NCBI GenBank assembly: GCA_026197015.1
Contig: JAPHRB010000089.1
Coordinates: 1 to 23,888, forward strand
DNA: 23,888 nucleotides
Direction: 5' to 3'
Source of the DNA: Gammaproteobacteria bacterium
Lineage (GTDB): Bacteria; Pseudomonadota; Gammaproteobacteria; SZUA-229
A program made the translations under genes and the position numbers. A model generated the notes under the pieces. That model ran no database searches and had not been told where the DNA came from. It saw only the letters and a list, made by a program, of their open reading frames with translations. This document shows, piece by piece, positions 1-8,456 of the stretch (positions are counted from its first letter, which is position 1; every line of letters begins with the position of its first letter).

Positions 1-1
1 T

Positions 2-2788
2 GATCGGGTATCCGGTGTGCTCGATGAACTGCCTGAAGAAGCTGAACCACCTGATATACAGAAAGCCAGTAGTGATGATGATGTCATTATGTGGCTTAAT
101 TTGTCCAGTGATCGCCTTACCCTGCCGGCATTAACTGATTATGCGGAACGTTACCTGCTAGATCGCTTTTCGGTACTTGATGGTGTGGCCCGTGTGCGCA
201 TCGGCGGCAAACAGTCATACGTTTTGCGTGTCTGGCTTGACCGCAACCGGCTAGCTGCGCGCGACCTCACTGTGGTCGATGTAGAGAATGCGCTGCGCAC
301 CGAAAATGTCGAACTGCCCGCCGGCAGTATCGACTCCGATGAGCGCCAGTTTACTGTGCGCATCAAACGCCAGTTTCGTACAGCTGAGGAATTTTCACAA
401 CTCGTAATCAGCAAGGGTGATGATGCTCACCTCACCCGCCTCGGTGATATTGCCCGCGTCGAGCGCAGCGCCGAAGAAAACCGCCTGTTCTTTCGTGGTA
501 ACGGTATACCCATGGTTGGCATCGGCATTATCAAACAGTCCACTGCCAATACACTGCAGGTTTCACGTGCTGCCAAGGCAGAAATGTTACGCCTCAACCC
601 GACCTTGCCCGAAGGCATGGAGATTGACCAGAGTTATGATACCTCCGTGTTTATTGAGGGTGCGATCAACGAAGTTTACAAGACCCTGGCCATTGCCATT
701 ATTCTAGTTGTTCTGGTTATCTACCTGTTTCTAGGCAGTCTGCGTGCCACCCTGATACCCGCGATAACCGTGCCCATTTCATTGATCGCCAGCTCAATAG
801 TGCTGCTGGCGCTGGATTACTCCATCAACATGCTGACGTTGCTGGCAATGGTGCTGGCTATTGGACTGGTGGTGGATGATGCCATTGTGGTGCTGGAGAA
901 CATTCACCGGCGCATGGATAAATATGGTGAAAGCCCATTGGTAGCAGCCTATCGTGGCAGTCGCCAGGTGGCATTTGCGGTAATCGCGACCACGCTGGTA
1001 CTGGTTTCGGTGTTTGTGCCTATTGCTTTTCTACAGGGGGATGTGGGTCGCCTGTTCTCCGAATTTGCCATAGCTATGGCTGCGGCGGTAGCGTTTTCGA
1101 GTTTTGTGGCGCTGTCCTTATCACCCATGCTGGCCTCAAAAATTTTACGCCCCAGTGGCAATGAAAATGCGGCAACAAAACGGGTTGATGCGGGTTTTCG
1201 TCGTCTACAACGCGGTTATCATGTGGTGCTTGCGGGTGCCTTGAAGCACAAGTGGATTATCGTGCTGGTGTTTCTCGCTATGGGCGCCTTATCGTCATGG
1301 TTATTGACGCACATTCCGGATGAATACACACCAAAAGAAGATCGAGGCGCGTTTTATTTGCTGGTTAATGGCCCGGAAGGCGCTTCCTATGATTACATGA
1401 AAAAATACATGGACGAAGCAGAAAGTCGCTTGATGCCATTGGTAGAGTCGGGTGAAATCACACGCATGCTGGTGCGCGCACCGCGCAGTTTCGGCAACGT
1501 CGCCATTTTTAATAACGGTATCTTCATTCTGGTGTTAAATGAATGGGATTCGCGGCGCTCGGCCTGGGAGATTATGGCTGATGCGCGCGCCAGGCTCGCT
1601 GACCTGCCGGGTGTTAAAGCCTTTCCGGTAATGCGCCAGGGTTTTGGTGCACGCATCCAGAAACCGGTGCAGTTTGTTATCGGTGGTGGCACTTATGAAC
1701 AACTGGCTGAGTGGCGCGATATTCTGCTGGCCAGACTCAAACAGGATAACCCCGGCCTCACCGGTCTGGACTGGGACTATAAAGAAACCAAACCGCAGAT
1801 GCAGGTGGTGATTGATTATGACCGCGCCGCCGATCTGGGGGTAACCGTGAGTAATATCGGCCGCACTCTGGAGACCATGCTCGGCTCGCGCCGGGTAACT
1901 ACCTATATAGATGAAGGTCAGGAGTATTACATTCTGCTCGAAGGCGAGCGCAGCGAGCAGCGCACCCCCAGCGATATTCAGAATATTTATGTGCGTTCAG
2001 AACGCACAGGGCAATTGATTCCTTTATCTAACCTGGTACAACTGGAAGAGTTTGCCGACTCAATCAAACTCAACCGTTACAACCGGGTGCGCAGTATTAC
2101 CCTGGAAGCCAACCTGGCGGATGGTTATTCTCTGGGTGAGGCACTGATACATCTCGAAAATCTGGTAGATGAATACCTGCCGGGTCAGGTGATTATCGAT
2201 TACAAGGGGCAGTCACGTGACTACAAGTTTGCCGGTGAGTCATTACTGTTTATCTTCATGCTGGGCATTATGGTGGTATTTCTGGTACTGGCGGCACAGT
2301 TTGAGAGCTGGATTCACCCCTTCATCATTATGCTTACCGTGCCGCTGGCAATGACCGGCGCACTGCTGGGTTTATATATCACCGGGCAGACACTAAACCT
2401 GTACAGTCAGATTGGTCTTATCATGCTGGTCGGGCTGTCCGCGAAAAACGGCATATTAATTGTCGAGTTTGCCAACCAGTTACGCGACCAGGGGCGTGAC
2501 TTTCAAGAAGCCCTGATTGAAGCGGCCGATACCCGTTTCCGTCCGATAGTCATGACCGGTATTACCACTGCCGCCGGCTCTGTGCCGCTGTTGATCTCAA
2601 GTGGCGCCGGCACAGAAACCCGTTATGTTATCGGCGTGGTAATCTTGTTCGGCGTTATCGCCGGCACCCTGTTTACCCTGTTCATTGTGCCTGCCGCCTA
2701 TGACCTGTTCGGCAGACACACATCGTCACCCAAAGCCGTGACTCAGCAACTGGAAAAAGAGCTTAAAGAGATTAGTCACGATGAATAA
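2..2788 (+). CDS. RND efflux pump inner-membrane subunit, HAE1/AcrB type (5' end cut off by the window)
   Basis: Proton-driven inner-membrane pump that exports drugs, detergents or lipids through a periplasmic adaptor and an outer-membrane channel. The frame is open from base 2, so the true start lies left of the window; by comparison with the usual ~1030-1050 residues about 110-120 N-terminal residues are missing. The porter domain comes first, then the first transmembrane bundle from about base 680. The TM4 motif GLVVDDAIVVLENIHRR carries the two adjacent aspartates (bases 875-880) equivalent to AcrB D407/D408, and the TM10 motif SAKNGILIVEF carries the lysine (bases 2444-2446) equivalent to K940, so the proton relay looks intact. 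The second porter half and a normal C-terminus follow. No outer-membrane channel gene lies downstream; adaptor genes would be expected upstream. Family assignment is secure, substrate is not predictable. Confidence 0.95.
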   Translation, partial: DRVSGVLDELPEEAEPPDIQKASSDDDVIMWLNLSSDRLTLPALTDYAERYLLDRFSVLDGVARVRIGGKQSYVLRVWLDRNRLAARDLTVVDVENALRTENVELPAGSIDSDERQFTVRIKRQFRTAEEFSQLVISKGDDAHLTRLGDIARVERSAEENRLFFRGNGIPMVGIGIIKQSTANTLQVSRAAKAEMLRLNPTLPEGMEIDQSYDTSVFIEGAINEVYKTLAIAIILVVLVIYLFLGSLRATLIPAITVPISLIASSIVLLALDYSINMLTLLAMVLAIGLVVDDAIVVLENIHRRMDKYGESPLVAAYRGSRQVAFAVIATTLVLVSVFVPIAFLQGDVGRLFSEFAIAMAAAVAFSSFVALSLSPMLASKILRPSGNENAATKRVDAGFRRLQRGYHVVLAGALKHKWIIVLVFLAMGALSSWLLTHIPDEYTPKEDRGAFYLLVNGPEGASYDYMKKYMDEAESRLMPLVESGEITRMLVRAPRSFGNVAIFNNGIFILVLNEWDSRRSAWEIMADARARLADLPGVKAFPVMRQGFGARIQKPVQFVIGGGTYEQLAEWRDILLARLKQDNPGLTGLDWDYKETKPQMQVVIDYDRAADLGVTVSNIGRTLETMLGSRRVTTYIDEGQEYYILLEGERSEQRTPSDIQNIYVRSERTGQLIPLSNLVQLEEFADSIKLNRYNRVRSITLEANLADGYSLGEALIHLENLVDEYLPGQVIIDYKGQSRDYKFAGESLLFIFMLGIMVVFLVLAAQFESWIHPFIIMLTVPLAMTGALLGLYITGQTLNLYSQIGLIMLVGLSAKNGILIVEFANQLRDQGRDFQEALIEAADTRFRPIVMTGITTAAGSVPLLISSGAGTETRYVIGVVILFGVIAGTLFTLFIVPAAYDLFGRHTSSPKAVTQQLEKELKEISHDE

Positions 2789-3088
2789 TTATTGCTGATA
2801 AATATAGTCGCATACTGGTTATAAAAGTCGAAAACTAATAAAAAGTGAATCAGTGATTTCACTTAAGTATAAGTTTGTATTCGATATTGCGAATATTCTG
2901 CTTTCACCAAAATATCAACAAGCTCAAGGGGGCTATTTCAAGGGGGCAGAGTCGAAATGTCAAAATTCGCGGACACAGTCAAATCATAAATTGACAAGTT
3001 AACGAACGTCCCTTAAATTTATTATTCACATCATTCTAGATAAAATAAAGAGTCGCTTATTCAAAACATCGTATAAAAGGAGAAGAGC
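2789..3088. other. Intergenic region with repeat remnant and promoter
   Basis: This gap after the RND gene holds a short direct repeat (tcaagggggc at 2924-2933 and again at 2938-2947), followed by cagagtcgaaatg and gcggacacagtcaaatc, a string typical of degenerate REP/transposase-end repeats in gammaproteobacteria. The right third carries the promoter of the following lipoprotein gene. No coding frame of interest was seen. Confidence 0.5.
2991..3019 (+). promoter_or_regulatory. Candidate sigma-70 promoter of the lipoprotein gene
   Basis: A perfect -35 hexamer TTGACA (2991-2996) is followed after 17 bp by TAAATT (3014-3019, 4 of 6 matches to TATAAT). Transcription would start near 3026 and leave a leader of about 60 nt. 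A strong ribosome site AAGGAG (3077-3082) sits 6 nt before the ATG at 3089. Read from sequence only. Confidence 0.5.
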
Positions 3089-4317
3089 ATGATTTGCTAT
3101 AAATTGAAAGGAACGTTATTCACTTTGTTATTGATTACAATCAACCTGGCTGCTTGCAGCTCAGATGATTCAACCTCCAGTTATTCCTACTCAACCACAA
3201 GTTCAAAAGGCGACTACTCCGAGTGGACGCTCACTGGAAACACTTTAACCGCTACTGGAATCTTATCAGTACAACTGGTGCCATTGATTCCACCTGGGAT
3301 GTTACGGCCACCTGCGGCACACCTGATAGTTATGGCGTACGTGCCTGCATACTCGATAGCAGTAGCTGCACCGATGGCGCGTCGGTGTGCACTGGCAGCT
3401 TTCCCGCCAGCTTTGACTTGATGGATGTACCGGGCGTTGCCTTATTTGTGCACACTGGATCGGGTGCAGACGCGCAATTACATATCGGTTTTGCTAAAGA
3501 CAGCACCGCCTGTGCTCAGGATGTTAGTGGTGACTACACCATGATTCATACTGGTCTGGGCAATAATGAAAACTTTGGAATGTACCGTTCAGATGCCAAT
3601 TTCATCTCAATCAGTCACTCTGATTTTGGCTTTGATACCGCCGACTCTAATCTGACACAAACTCTGGCTTACCGCACTGGCACTCCATCTTCCGTACTCA
3701 CAAACGATGGTTGTGTCGACGGCGTGCGCACACGGGGCCTGGGCGGTGGTGAAACCATTCGTTCGATGATGACCGCGAGCGGCCTGTTTGTTCTGGATTT
3801 TCCTGCTGGTCAAGGTGGCCTGATTTCTTTCAAGACTTCCAATGCCGCCACACTAGCTGACTTTGCCAATAAGTCCTTCGGTGGTATTTCGTTTCCTGAT
3901 AATAGCAATCCAGAACCTATCAGTGCCACATCCGGTGCTGTTAGCGGTAACAATATTACATTAAGCGCTACAATCAATGGCGTGTCTGAGAGCCTGGATA
4001 TCAATGCGCTTGGCATTGCAGCCACTGCCAGCAACCCGACGTATCCCGATTTTAACGTGGCACCAGCTGGTTACCCTGCAAATGCATTAGCGATCGATTA
4101 TGCCACTCCCACTAACATCCCCGGACTATTTAAAATTGATAACCCCAGTGATAATGGTCGCGTTATTATCGCGGCGATGTTGTTTAACGATAAAGTGATT
4201 GCCGTGGGGATGGTGTATAACCTCCGTAATACAGGTGATACCAATCCTGCTACTGGGAATCCTTTTGAAACTGAAGGTTTATACAACACCGGCAATTTCT
4301 TATTGTTTGAAAAATAA
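3089..4317 (+). pseudogene. Exported lipoprotein of unknown function, split by a frameshift
   Basis: The first 55 or so codons (from the ATG at 3089, with AAGGAG 6 nt upstream) encode a lipoprotein signal peptide, hydrophobic core FTLLLITINLAAC with the lipobox cysteine at residue 23, then a Ser/Thr-rich linker. That frame stops at 3421, but from about 3256 a different frame runs open to 4317 and encodes a Gly/Ser/Thr/Asp-rich beta-type domain with several cysteines (CGTPDSYGVRAC, CTDGASVC). The two halves fit together if one base is missing between about 3240 and 3270: 1229 nt plus one gives exactly 410 codons. The protein would be an outer-membrane or periplasmic lipoprotein; I do not recognise the family. 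It may be a true recent pseudogene or a sequencing/assembly error. No slippery heptamer suggesting programmed frameshifting was seen. Confidence 0.7.
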
Positions 4318-4348
4318 AATCAGCGTTAAGCTGCGCTTAACTCGATAG

Positions 4349-4510
4349 TTCAAGGGGTCAGATAAAAGACAGGCTCCTTGATCGGTTGATTTATAATTAT
4401 CGAAAGCAATATAATCCGATAAAACTGACGCTCGAATTGAAACACTGGAATACTTTTTAATGTGATCAACGAGTCTGACCCTTTGATTCAACGAGTCTGA
4501 CCCTTTGATT
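4349..4510. repeat. MITE/REP-like element with inverted ends and a 22-bp tandem duplication
   Basis: The left end reads ttcaaggggtcagat (4349-4363). The right end carries the inverse, tctgaccctttgat, inside a 22-bp unit that occurs twice head-to-tail at 4466-4487 and 4488-4509 with no mismatch. The ends resemble the AAGGGGTCAGA sequences that in many gammaproteobacteria flank REP elements or REP-associated transposases. No transposase is present, so this would be a non-autonomous or decayed copy. The classification is inference; the repeats are directly visible. Confidence 0.55.
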
Positions 4511-4752
4511 CCTGAAATTATAGTGCAATAACAAGGTGTTAGTCTGGTATTTCTATCGTTAAGGGAGATTTAAAACACTGTTTCTAGAGAAATAATGATA
4601 GAAACGGTGATTGTTTTTTATTTATTTGACGTGAGTTTGTGTTTATTAACGTTTTATTTAACTAATTTAGAAAATATGGCCAACTTCGTAGCTGAGAAAC
4701 CACGGCTGAGTTACATTATTTACTAATAAGTGTATATTAGTGAACACTGGGT

Positions 4753-4781
4753 CTGACTCTGATTTGTTAATGGGTTATAAT
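4753..4781 (+). promoter_or_regulatory. Candidate sigma-70 promoter for the 108-residue protein
   Basis: CTGACT (4753-4758, 4 of 6 to TTGACA), 17-bp spacer, then a perfect TATAAT (4776-4781). Start of transcription would be near 4788, about 100 nt before the ATG at 4886. The -35 half lies in a string gggtctgactctgattt that itself resembles the repeat ends nearby, so a repeat may have supplied part of this promoter. Confidence 0.4.
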
Positions 4782-4885
4782 AACTCGCATAAAGTTACTT
4801 TGGCTTAAGTAAGTGCCATTACTCTCTGACACCTAATTTACACCTGTTTTACTGTAATTGATGCATTCAGCCCTTTTTAGCTAAT

Positions 4886-5212
4886 ATGAATAAAAAGGCC
4901 TATCACCCCCAATACATCGCGAGGGTTGTCCCTTCAAGAGTTAATAAAATGAACCCTGAAACCAATAATACCGAAGTTAAAAGATATCACTTAGTAACTG
5001 TTGAAGAAACACCGCCACCTGAAGATATGCCAGAAGGTGACTGGTTTCGATATGTGGTAAGTTATGGCGATTCAAAAATTAATTGTGTTAGAGGCGGTAC
5101 ACTTAAAGAAGTAACACGACACGCTGAAGATTTTGTGGAAAATTTAAATTTACGTTCAACTATGGGTTATTCCGGTTATGCCGCACGTAGTACTAAAGCA
5201 AAAACAACTTAA
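4886..5212 (+). CDS. Hypothetical protein, 108 residues
   Basis: Not recognised. The product is hydrophilic and soluble-looking, without signal peptide or membrane segment. It has a central region with TVEETPPPEDMPEGDWFRYVVSYGDSKINCVRGG and a C-terminal tail rich in Ala, Ser, Thr and Lys. The charge pattern and ordinary codon use suggest a real gene, and a good promoter candidate sits at 4753-4781. There is no clear ribosome site before the ATG at 4886; an in-frame ATG at 4949 is an alternative, also without one. It is followed after 299 bp by a cold-shock-type gene in the same direction but is probably transcribed separately. Confidence 0.6.
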   Translation: MNKKAYHPQYIARVVPSRVNKMNPETNNTEVKRYHLVTVEETPPPEDMPEGDWFRYVVSYGDSKINCVRGGTLKEVTRHAEDFVENLNLRSTMGYSGYAARSTKAKTT

Positions 5213-5511
5213 ACTAATCTTAGCGAGCCAGATCAATCGCTTCTAACGTTATAACTTAAACCATTTGCCAATTGATGTCTTATTGCCATATTCTCATGAG
5301 ATTTTAAAGTTAACGAATCGTTGTGTATATTAAAATATAGAACTCAGCATGGAATCAGCTGTCATAAAAATATTATTTTCAGAGTCGATTCCTAAATACA
5401 CAGGATAAGATCAATATTTACCCATGCACTAAAAATACAAATATATCTTTACCCTGCTATTCAGCTTCGACGCTAATAACAATTATCAACATAAAGTAAG
5501 TAAGGTGTGAA

Positions 5512-5781
5512 ATGTTAAAAACTATCGTAAAAAAGTGGTTCCGAGATAAAAACTCCGGTTTTTTAGATAACGGGGACGGTTCAGACATTATGGTAAACAA
5601 ATCTGATCTTGTTAACTGTGAATTTTTAAAAGTTGGCGTCACAGTTGAATTTGAATGTCACTCAGATAAGCGCGGTTTAATCGCTAAAAAAGTTAAACTT
5701 TTACAACAGAATAAATCACACGGGCATCATAATAAAGGCAACGGCAGCGTTAAGAATTTTCGTCCCGGTGTTATGACTTAA
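5512..5781 (+). CDS. Divergent cold-shock-domain protein, 89 residues
   Basis: Residues 3-63 fit the five-stranded cold-shock (OB) fold: KKWF at 7-10 corresponds to KWF at the start of CspA, KNSGFL (13-18) lies at RNP1 and DIMVNKS (25-31) at RNP2, followed by LKVGVTVEFEC and GLIAKKVKLL. Classical members bind single-stranded RNA/DNA through aromatic residues; here only Trp9 and Phe17 remain, the other stacking positions being Ser15, Met27, Asn29 and Lys30. A basic tail rich in His, Asn, Gly and Lys (about 66-89) is extra. The start is supported by AAGG at 5502-5505, 6 nt upstream of the ATG. The fold call is fairly firm; nucleic-acid binding in the usual way is doubtful. Confidence 0.8.
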   Translation: MLKTIVKKWFRDKNSGFLDNGDGSDIMVNKSDLVNCEFLKVGVTVEFECHSDKRGLIAKKVKLLQQNKSHGHHNKGNGSVKNFRPGVMT

Positions 5782-6351
5782 TTACAAAAAATATGATAAT
5801 AAGATCTTTATATATTTGTAAATACCGGGTTTTCTACACTACTAATTTCTACAATATTTAGTAACCTGTTTTTTGTACGTCCGGTTTAAGCACCTCGCTT
5901 GCTGTTCAATCACGAGCACTTTATTTAACTGGTTGTTTTCCCATTTTATAAGCGTCTTTTATTGAATAAGAACTCAGATTCAAAGACTCAAACCCGTGTT
6001 GTTAGAAAGACCTTTTCAATTGTATTGACTATAAATAAAAGTAACATCATATATACTATATTTTAACGACAGCATTTTTATCGATTCCTGTTTTAATTGT
6101 TAGAGAAGGTATAAAAATCACGGTAATATTGTTGTCACTCTTGTTGTTTTTTCGATATTCGCAACTGTAGGAGTTAATAATTTTACGTCAAGAACAGGTG
6201 ATTTTACTCGATACCCGGAGCCAGTGTGGGCGCCGCGATATTCACTCCATTACTACCTGGATCTTGATAATTATTGGCTAACATGTCGCTTAAGCATAAG
6301 CACTCTTTTTAATGCTGTAACAATCATCAGCTCTATTTTACGGAAACTATC
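5782..6351. other. Intergenic region, 570 bp
   Basis: AT-rich. Just after the cold-shock gene a weak inverted repeat (ttacaaa at 5782, tttgtaa ending 5822) could be a terminator. A possible promoter TTGACT (6025-6030) with TATACT (6050-6055) has a long 19-bp spacer. A frame on the plus strand is open from 6104 to 6355 but has no usable start codon. Nothing further is supported. Confidence 0.4.
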
Positions 6352-7371
6352 ATGAGTACATCAAAAACAATAAATGCATATGCCGTTAGTGAAGCTGGCG
6401 GACAGTTTGAAGCATACAGTTACGAAGCCGGAGAACTTCTGCCCAATGAAGTAGAGATCGACGTTATCAACTGTGGTATATGTCATAGTGACTTAAGTAT
6501 GGTCGACAATGAGTGGGGCATTTCGCAATACCCTCTGGTGGCAGGACACGAGATAATTGGAAAGATAACAGCCAAAGGTGACAATGTTCAGAAGCTGCAA
6601 AAAGGTATGACTGTAGGTCTGGGCTGGCATAGTGGTTATTGCGGGCATTGTCATTCCTGCAAAACGGGAGACCAGAATCTTTGTCAGACTGCCCAGGGCA
6701 CCATTGTTGCCCACCATGGCGGATTTGCAGATAAAGTTCGCGCAGATGCTGCCAGCGTCATTGAAATTCCTGAAGGAATTGAACTATCGTCTGCCGGTCC
6801 ACTACTTTGCGGTGGCATAACAGTATTCAACCCGCTTGTGCAATTCAACGTGAAGTCCACTGATAAGGTGGCAGTCATCGGCATCGGCGGGCTTGGTCAT
6901 ATTGCGCTGCAATTTCTTAATGCATGGGGTTGCGAGGTCACCGCTTTTACCTCAAGCGAATCAAAACGTCAGGAGGCGATTGGCCTTGGTGCGCACAACA
7001 CATTAAATTCCAGGGATGAATCAGAAATCGAAGCCGCTGCGAGTAGCTTCGATTTTATTATCTCCACGGTCAACGTAAAACTGGACTGGAATCTTTACGT
7101 CAACACCTTAAAACCCAAAGGGCGTCTGCATTTTGTTGGAGCAACATTAGAGCCCCTCGACCTGGGCGTTTTTCCCTTAATCATGGGACAGCGATCGGTT
7201 TCTGGATCACCAGTAGGTAGCCCAGCAACGATTGAGTCGATGCTGGAATTTGCCAAACTGCACAAGATTAAACCACAGGTTGAAACCTATCCTATGAGCA
7301 AGATTAATGATGCCTTTGATCATCTGAAATCCGGTAAAGCAAAATACAGAATCGTGCTTTCAAACGAATAA
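6352..7371 (+). CDS. Zinc-dependent NADP-type alcohol dehydrogenase, YahK/CAD-like
   Basis: Medium-chain dehydrogenase/reductase that interconverts alcohols and aldehydes in the cytoplasm; YahK-type members mainly reduce aldehydes with NADPH. Catalytic zinc ligands are visible as Cys41 (CGICHSD), His66-Glu67 (AGHE) and Cys153 (LLCGGIT). The structural zinc lobe has all four cysteines, 97, 100, 103 and 111 (CGHCHSCKTGDQNLC). The Rossmann motif GIGGLG is at 177-182, and the following strand ends in TSSESKR (200-206), with serines and a basic residue rather than an acidic residue, which favours NADP(H). The length of 339 is close to E. coli YahK (349). The ribosome site is weak (cgga 5' of the ATG). 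It stands alone, 97 bp before a glutathione peroxidase gene, which may suggest a shared aldehyde/peroxide-detoxification context. Confidence 0.93.
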   Translation: MSTSKTINAYAVSEAGGQFEAYSYEAGELLPNEVEIDVINCGICHSDLSMVDNEWGISQYPLVAGHEIIGKITAKGDNVQKLQKGMTVGLGWHSGYCGHCHSCKTGDQNLCQTAQGTIVAHHGGFADKVRADAASVIEIPEGIELSSAGPLLCGGITVFNPLVQFNVKSTDKVAVIGIGGLGHIALQFLNAWGCEVTAFTSSESKRQEAIGLGAHNTLNSRDESEIEAAASSFDFIISTVNVKLDWNLYVNTLKPKGRLHFVGATLEPLDLGVFPLIMGQRSVSGSPVGSPATIESMLEFAKLHKIKPQVETYPMSKINDAFDHLKSGKAKYRIVLSNE

Positions 7372-7409
7372 CCTGTTACAGGCAGAACTGGTCCTGGAAA
7401 ACTAAAATT

Positions 7410-7442
7410 AATTGGGGGAAGCTCAATCCCCAATTACCTTTT
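7410..7442 (+). terminator. Candidate terminator between dehydrogenase and peroxidase genes
   Basis: An 8-bp perfect stem (aattgggg 7410-7417 / ccccaatt 7428-7435) with a 10-nt loop is followed by acctttt. The T-run is short, so termination may be partial and could let some transcript continue into the peroxidase gene. Confidence 0.45.
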
Positions 7443-7468
7443 GAATTACCTTAAAAAGAAAAAGACAC

Positions 7469-8032
7469 ATGCGAACTATATTATTAATCATGGCATTTTT
7501 TGGTAACACACAATTATATGCAGATGATTGCTCAGCTTTACTTGATGTTGATGTTAAAACATTGAACAAAAATAAAGTAATTAACCTGTGTGATGAGTAT
7601 CAGGGTAAAGTTTTGCTGGTGGTTAACACCGCGAGTAAATGTGCTTATACCAATCAATATGACTCGCTGGAAAAGCTTTATAAAAAATATCAGGATAAAG
7701 GGCTGGTGGTACTGGGTTTCCCATCAAATGATTTTGCTAACCAGGAGCCGGGAACTGAAAAAGAAATTAGAGACTTCTGTAGCGTAACTTATGGCGTAGA
7801 GTTTCCCATGTTCAGCAAGACACGTGTCACGCAAGCTAATGCTGGCCCTTTCTATAAAAAACTAGCTGCAGCTTCTGGCAGTTATCCAAAGTGGAATTTT
7901 CATAAGTACCTCATTGGCAGTGATGGATTATTAGTATCGAGTTACCCGAGCGCGATTGATCCATTGAATAGAACTATTGTTGATGTTATAGAAGCCGAAT
8001 TGAAAAAGCATGAGTTTGAATCAAAAAATTAA
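7469..8032 (+). CDS. Exported glutathione peroxidase family protein (cysteine type)
   Basis: Reduces hydrogen peroxide or lipid peroxides using a peroxidatic cysteine. An N-terminal signal peptide (about residues 1-18, cut after LYA) suggests a periplasmic location. The catalytic set is visible: Cys58 in NTASKCAYTNQY, Gln92 in NDFANQEPG, Trp142 and Asn143 in KWNF. A second cysteine, Cys104 (DFCSVTYGVEFP), sits where the resolving cysteine of thioredoxin-dependent GPx enzymes lies, while the usual Cys in FPCNQ is Ser86 here. So an atypical 2-Cys, thioredoxin-like-reduced enzyme is more likely than a glutathione-dependent one. Cys21 and Cys41 are additional, perhaps a structural disulfide. Length 187 is normal for an exported member. 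No strong ribosome site is seen. Confidence 0.92.
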   Translation: MRTILLIMAFFGNTQLYADDCSALLDVDVKTLNKNKVINLCDEYQGKVLLVVNTASKCAYTNQYDSLEKLYKKYQDKGLVVLGFPSNDFANQEPGTEKEIRDFCSVTYGVEFPMFSKTRVTQANAGPFYKKLAAASGSYPKWNFHKYLIGSDGLLVSSYPSAIDPLNRTIVDVIEAELKKHEFESKN

Positions 8033-8456
8033 TTCATTAATAATCGATAAAACTTTCAATCTGTTAGATAAATAATATATCTAATACGGGTTCAGCGCAC
8101 AATTATTTATAATATTAAAAAAAGCGAGGCTCAAGTCTTTCATTGCCACATACACCATTCACGCGTTTAAACTATCCGGCTAATTTCAACAGTAGAGAGA
8201 CACCACCCAGCAGCAAATAGATAGTGGCTGCCTGAATAACATTTTGAAAATTCAGGCATGCTTCTTTAAACTATCTGACACAGGTAGAATTCGAAGAAAA
8301 ATATGCTGTATTAAAATCGCCCGTTTTATTAGGGTAAGCACACAATTACTTATATTATTTTAATAAATAATCTCTGCGTCTTCGTGTAATTTTTTGTTGG
8401 TTATATTTTATTCCGCCGTCACCTTCAACCCAGACCATACATCACATAGGTTTTAT
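8033..8456. other. Intergenic region with repeats and a possible remnant
   Basis: Contains one copy of a 46-bp dispersed repeat (8117-8162), an 8-bp-stem hairpin (gcctgaat 8230-8237 / attcaggc 8250-8257) and, at 8371-8395, a string ctctgcgtcttcgtgtaatt that matches one half of the repeat block at 10069-10106. On the minus strand 8172-8270 is open between two stops and encodes 32 residues with a hydrophobic tail (IYLLLGGVSLLLKLAG), possibly the relic of a membrane protein end. No intact gene. Confidence 0.45.
8117..8162 (+). repeat. Dispersed intergenic repeat, copy 1
   Basis: Matches 10123-10168 without gaps over 46 bp. The core is cgagg.tcaagtctttcatt followed by ccacata and, nine bases on, tcac. 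Both copies lie on the plus strand, between genes, 2,006 bp apart, on either side of the symporter gene. Confidence 0.65.

Larger units (their letters stand above)
4318..4885. other. Intergenic region with hairpin, repeat pair and promoter
   Basis: Right after the lipoprotein stop there is a small hairpin (gttaagc 4325-4331 / gcttaac 4335-4341) without a T-run, a weak terminator candidate. A repeat element follows at 4349-4510, and a promoter at 4753-4781. An open frame on the minus strand at 4300-4491 coincides with the repeat and is not considered a gene. Confidence 0.5.

Noticed and set aside
2..2788. Complete RND gene starting with the GTG at base 17
   Set aside because: The frame is already open at base 2 and the first helix and part of the porter domain are missing, so the gene begins outside the window.
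3240..3275. Programmed ribosomal frameshift in the lipoprotein gene
   Set aside because: No slippery heptamer or following stem was found at the junction; a mutation or sequence error is simpler.
4466..4509. Start of a CRISPR array
   Set aside because: Two units are directly adjacent without spacers and match the end of an inverted-end repeat element.
6104..6355. Plus-strand frame open for more than 80 codons before the dehydrogenase gene
   Set aside because: No ATG, GTG or TTG start in its first part, no ribosome site, and no recognisable protein; probably chance.
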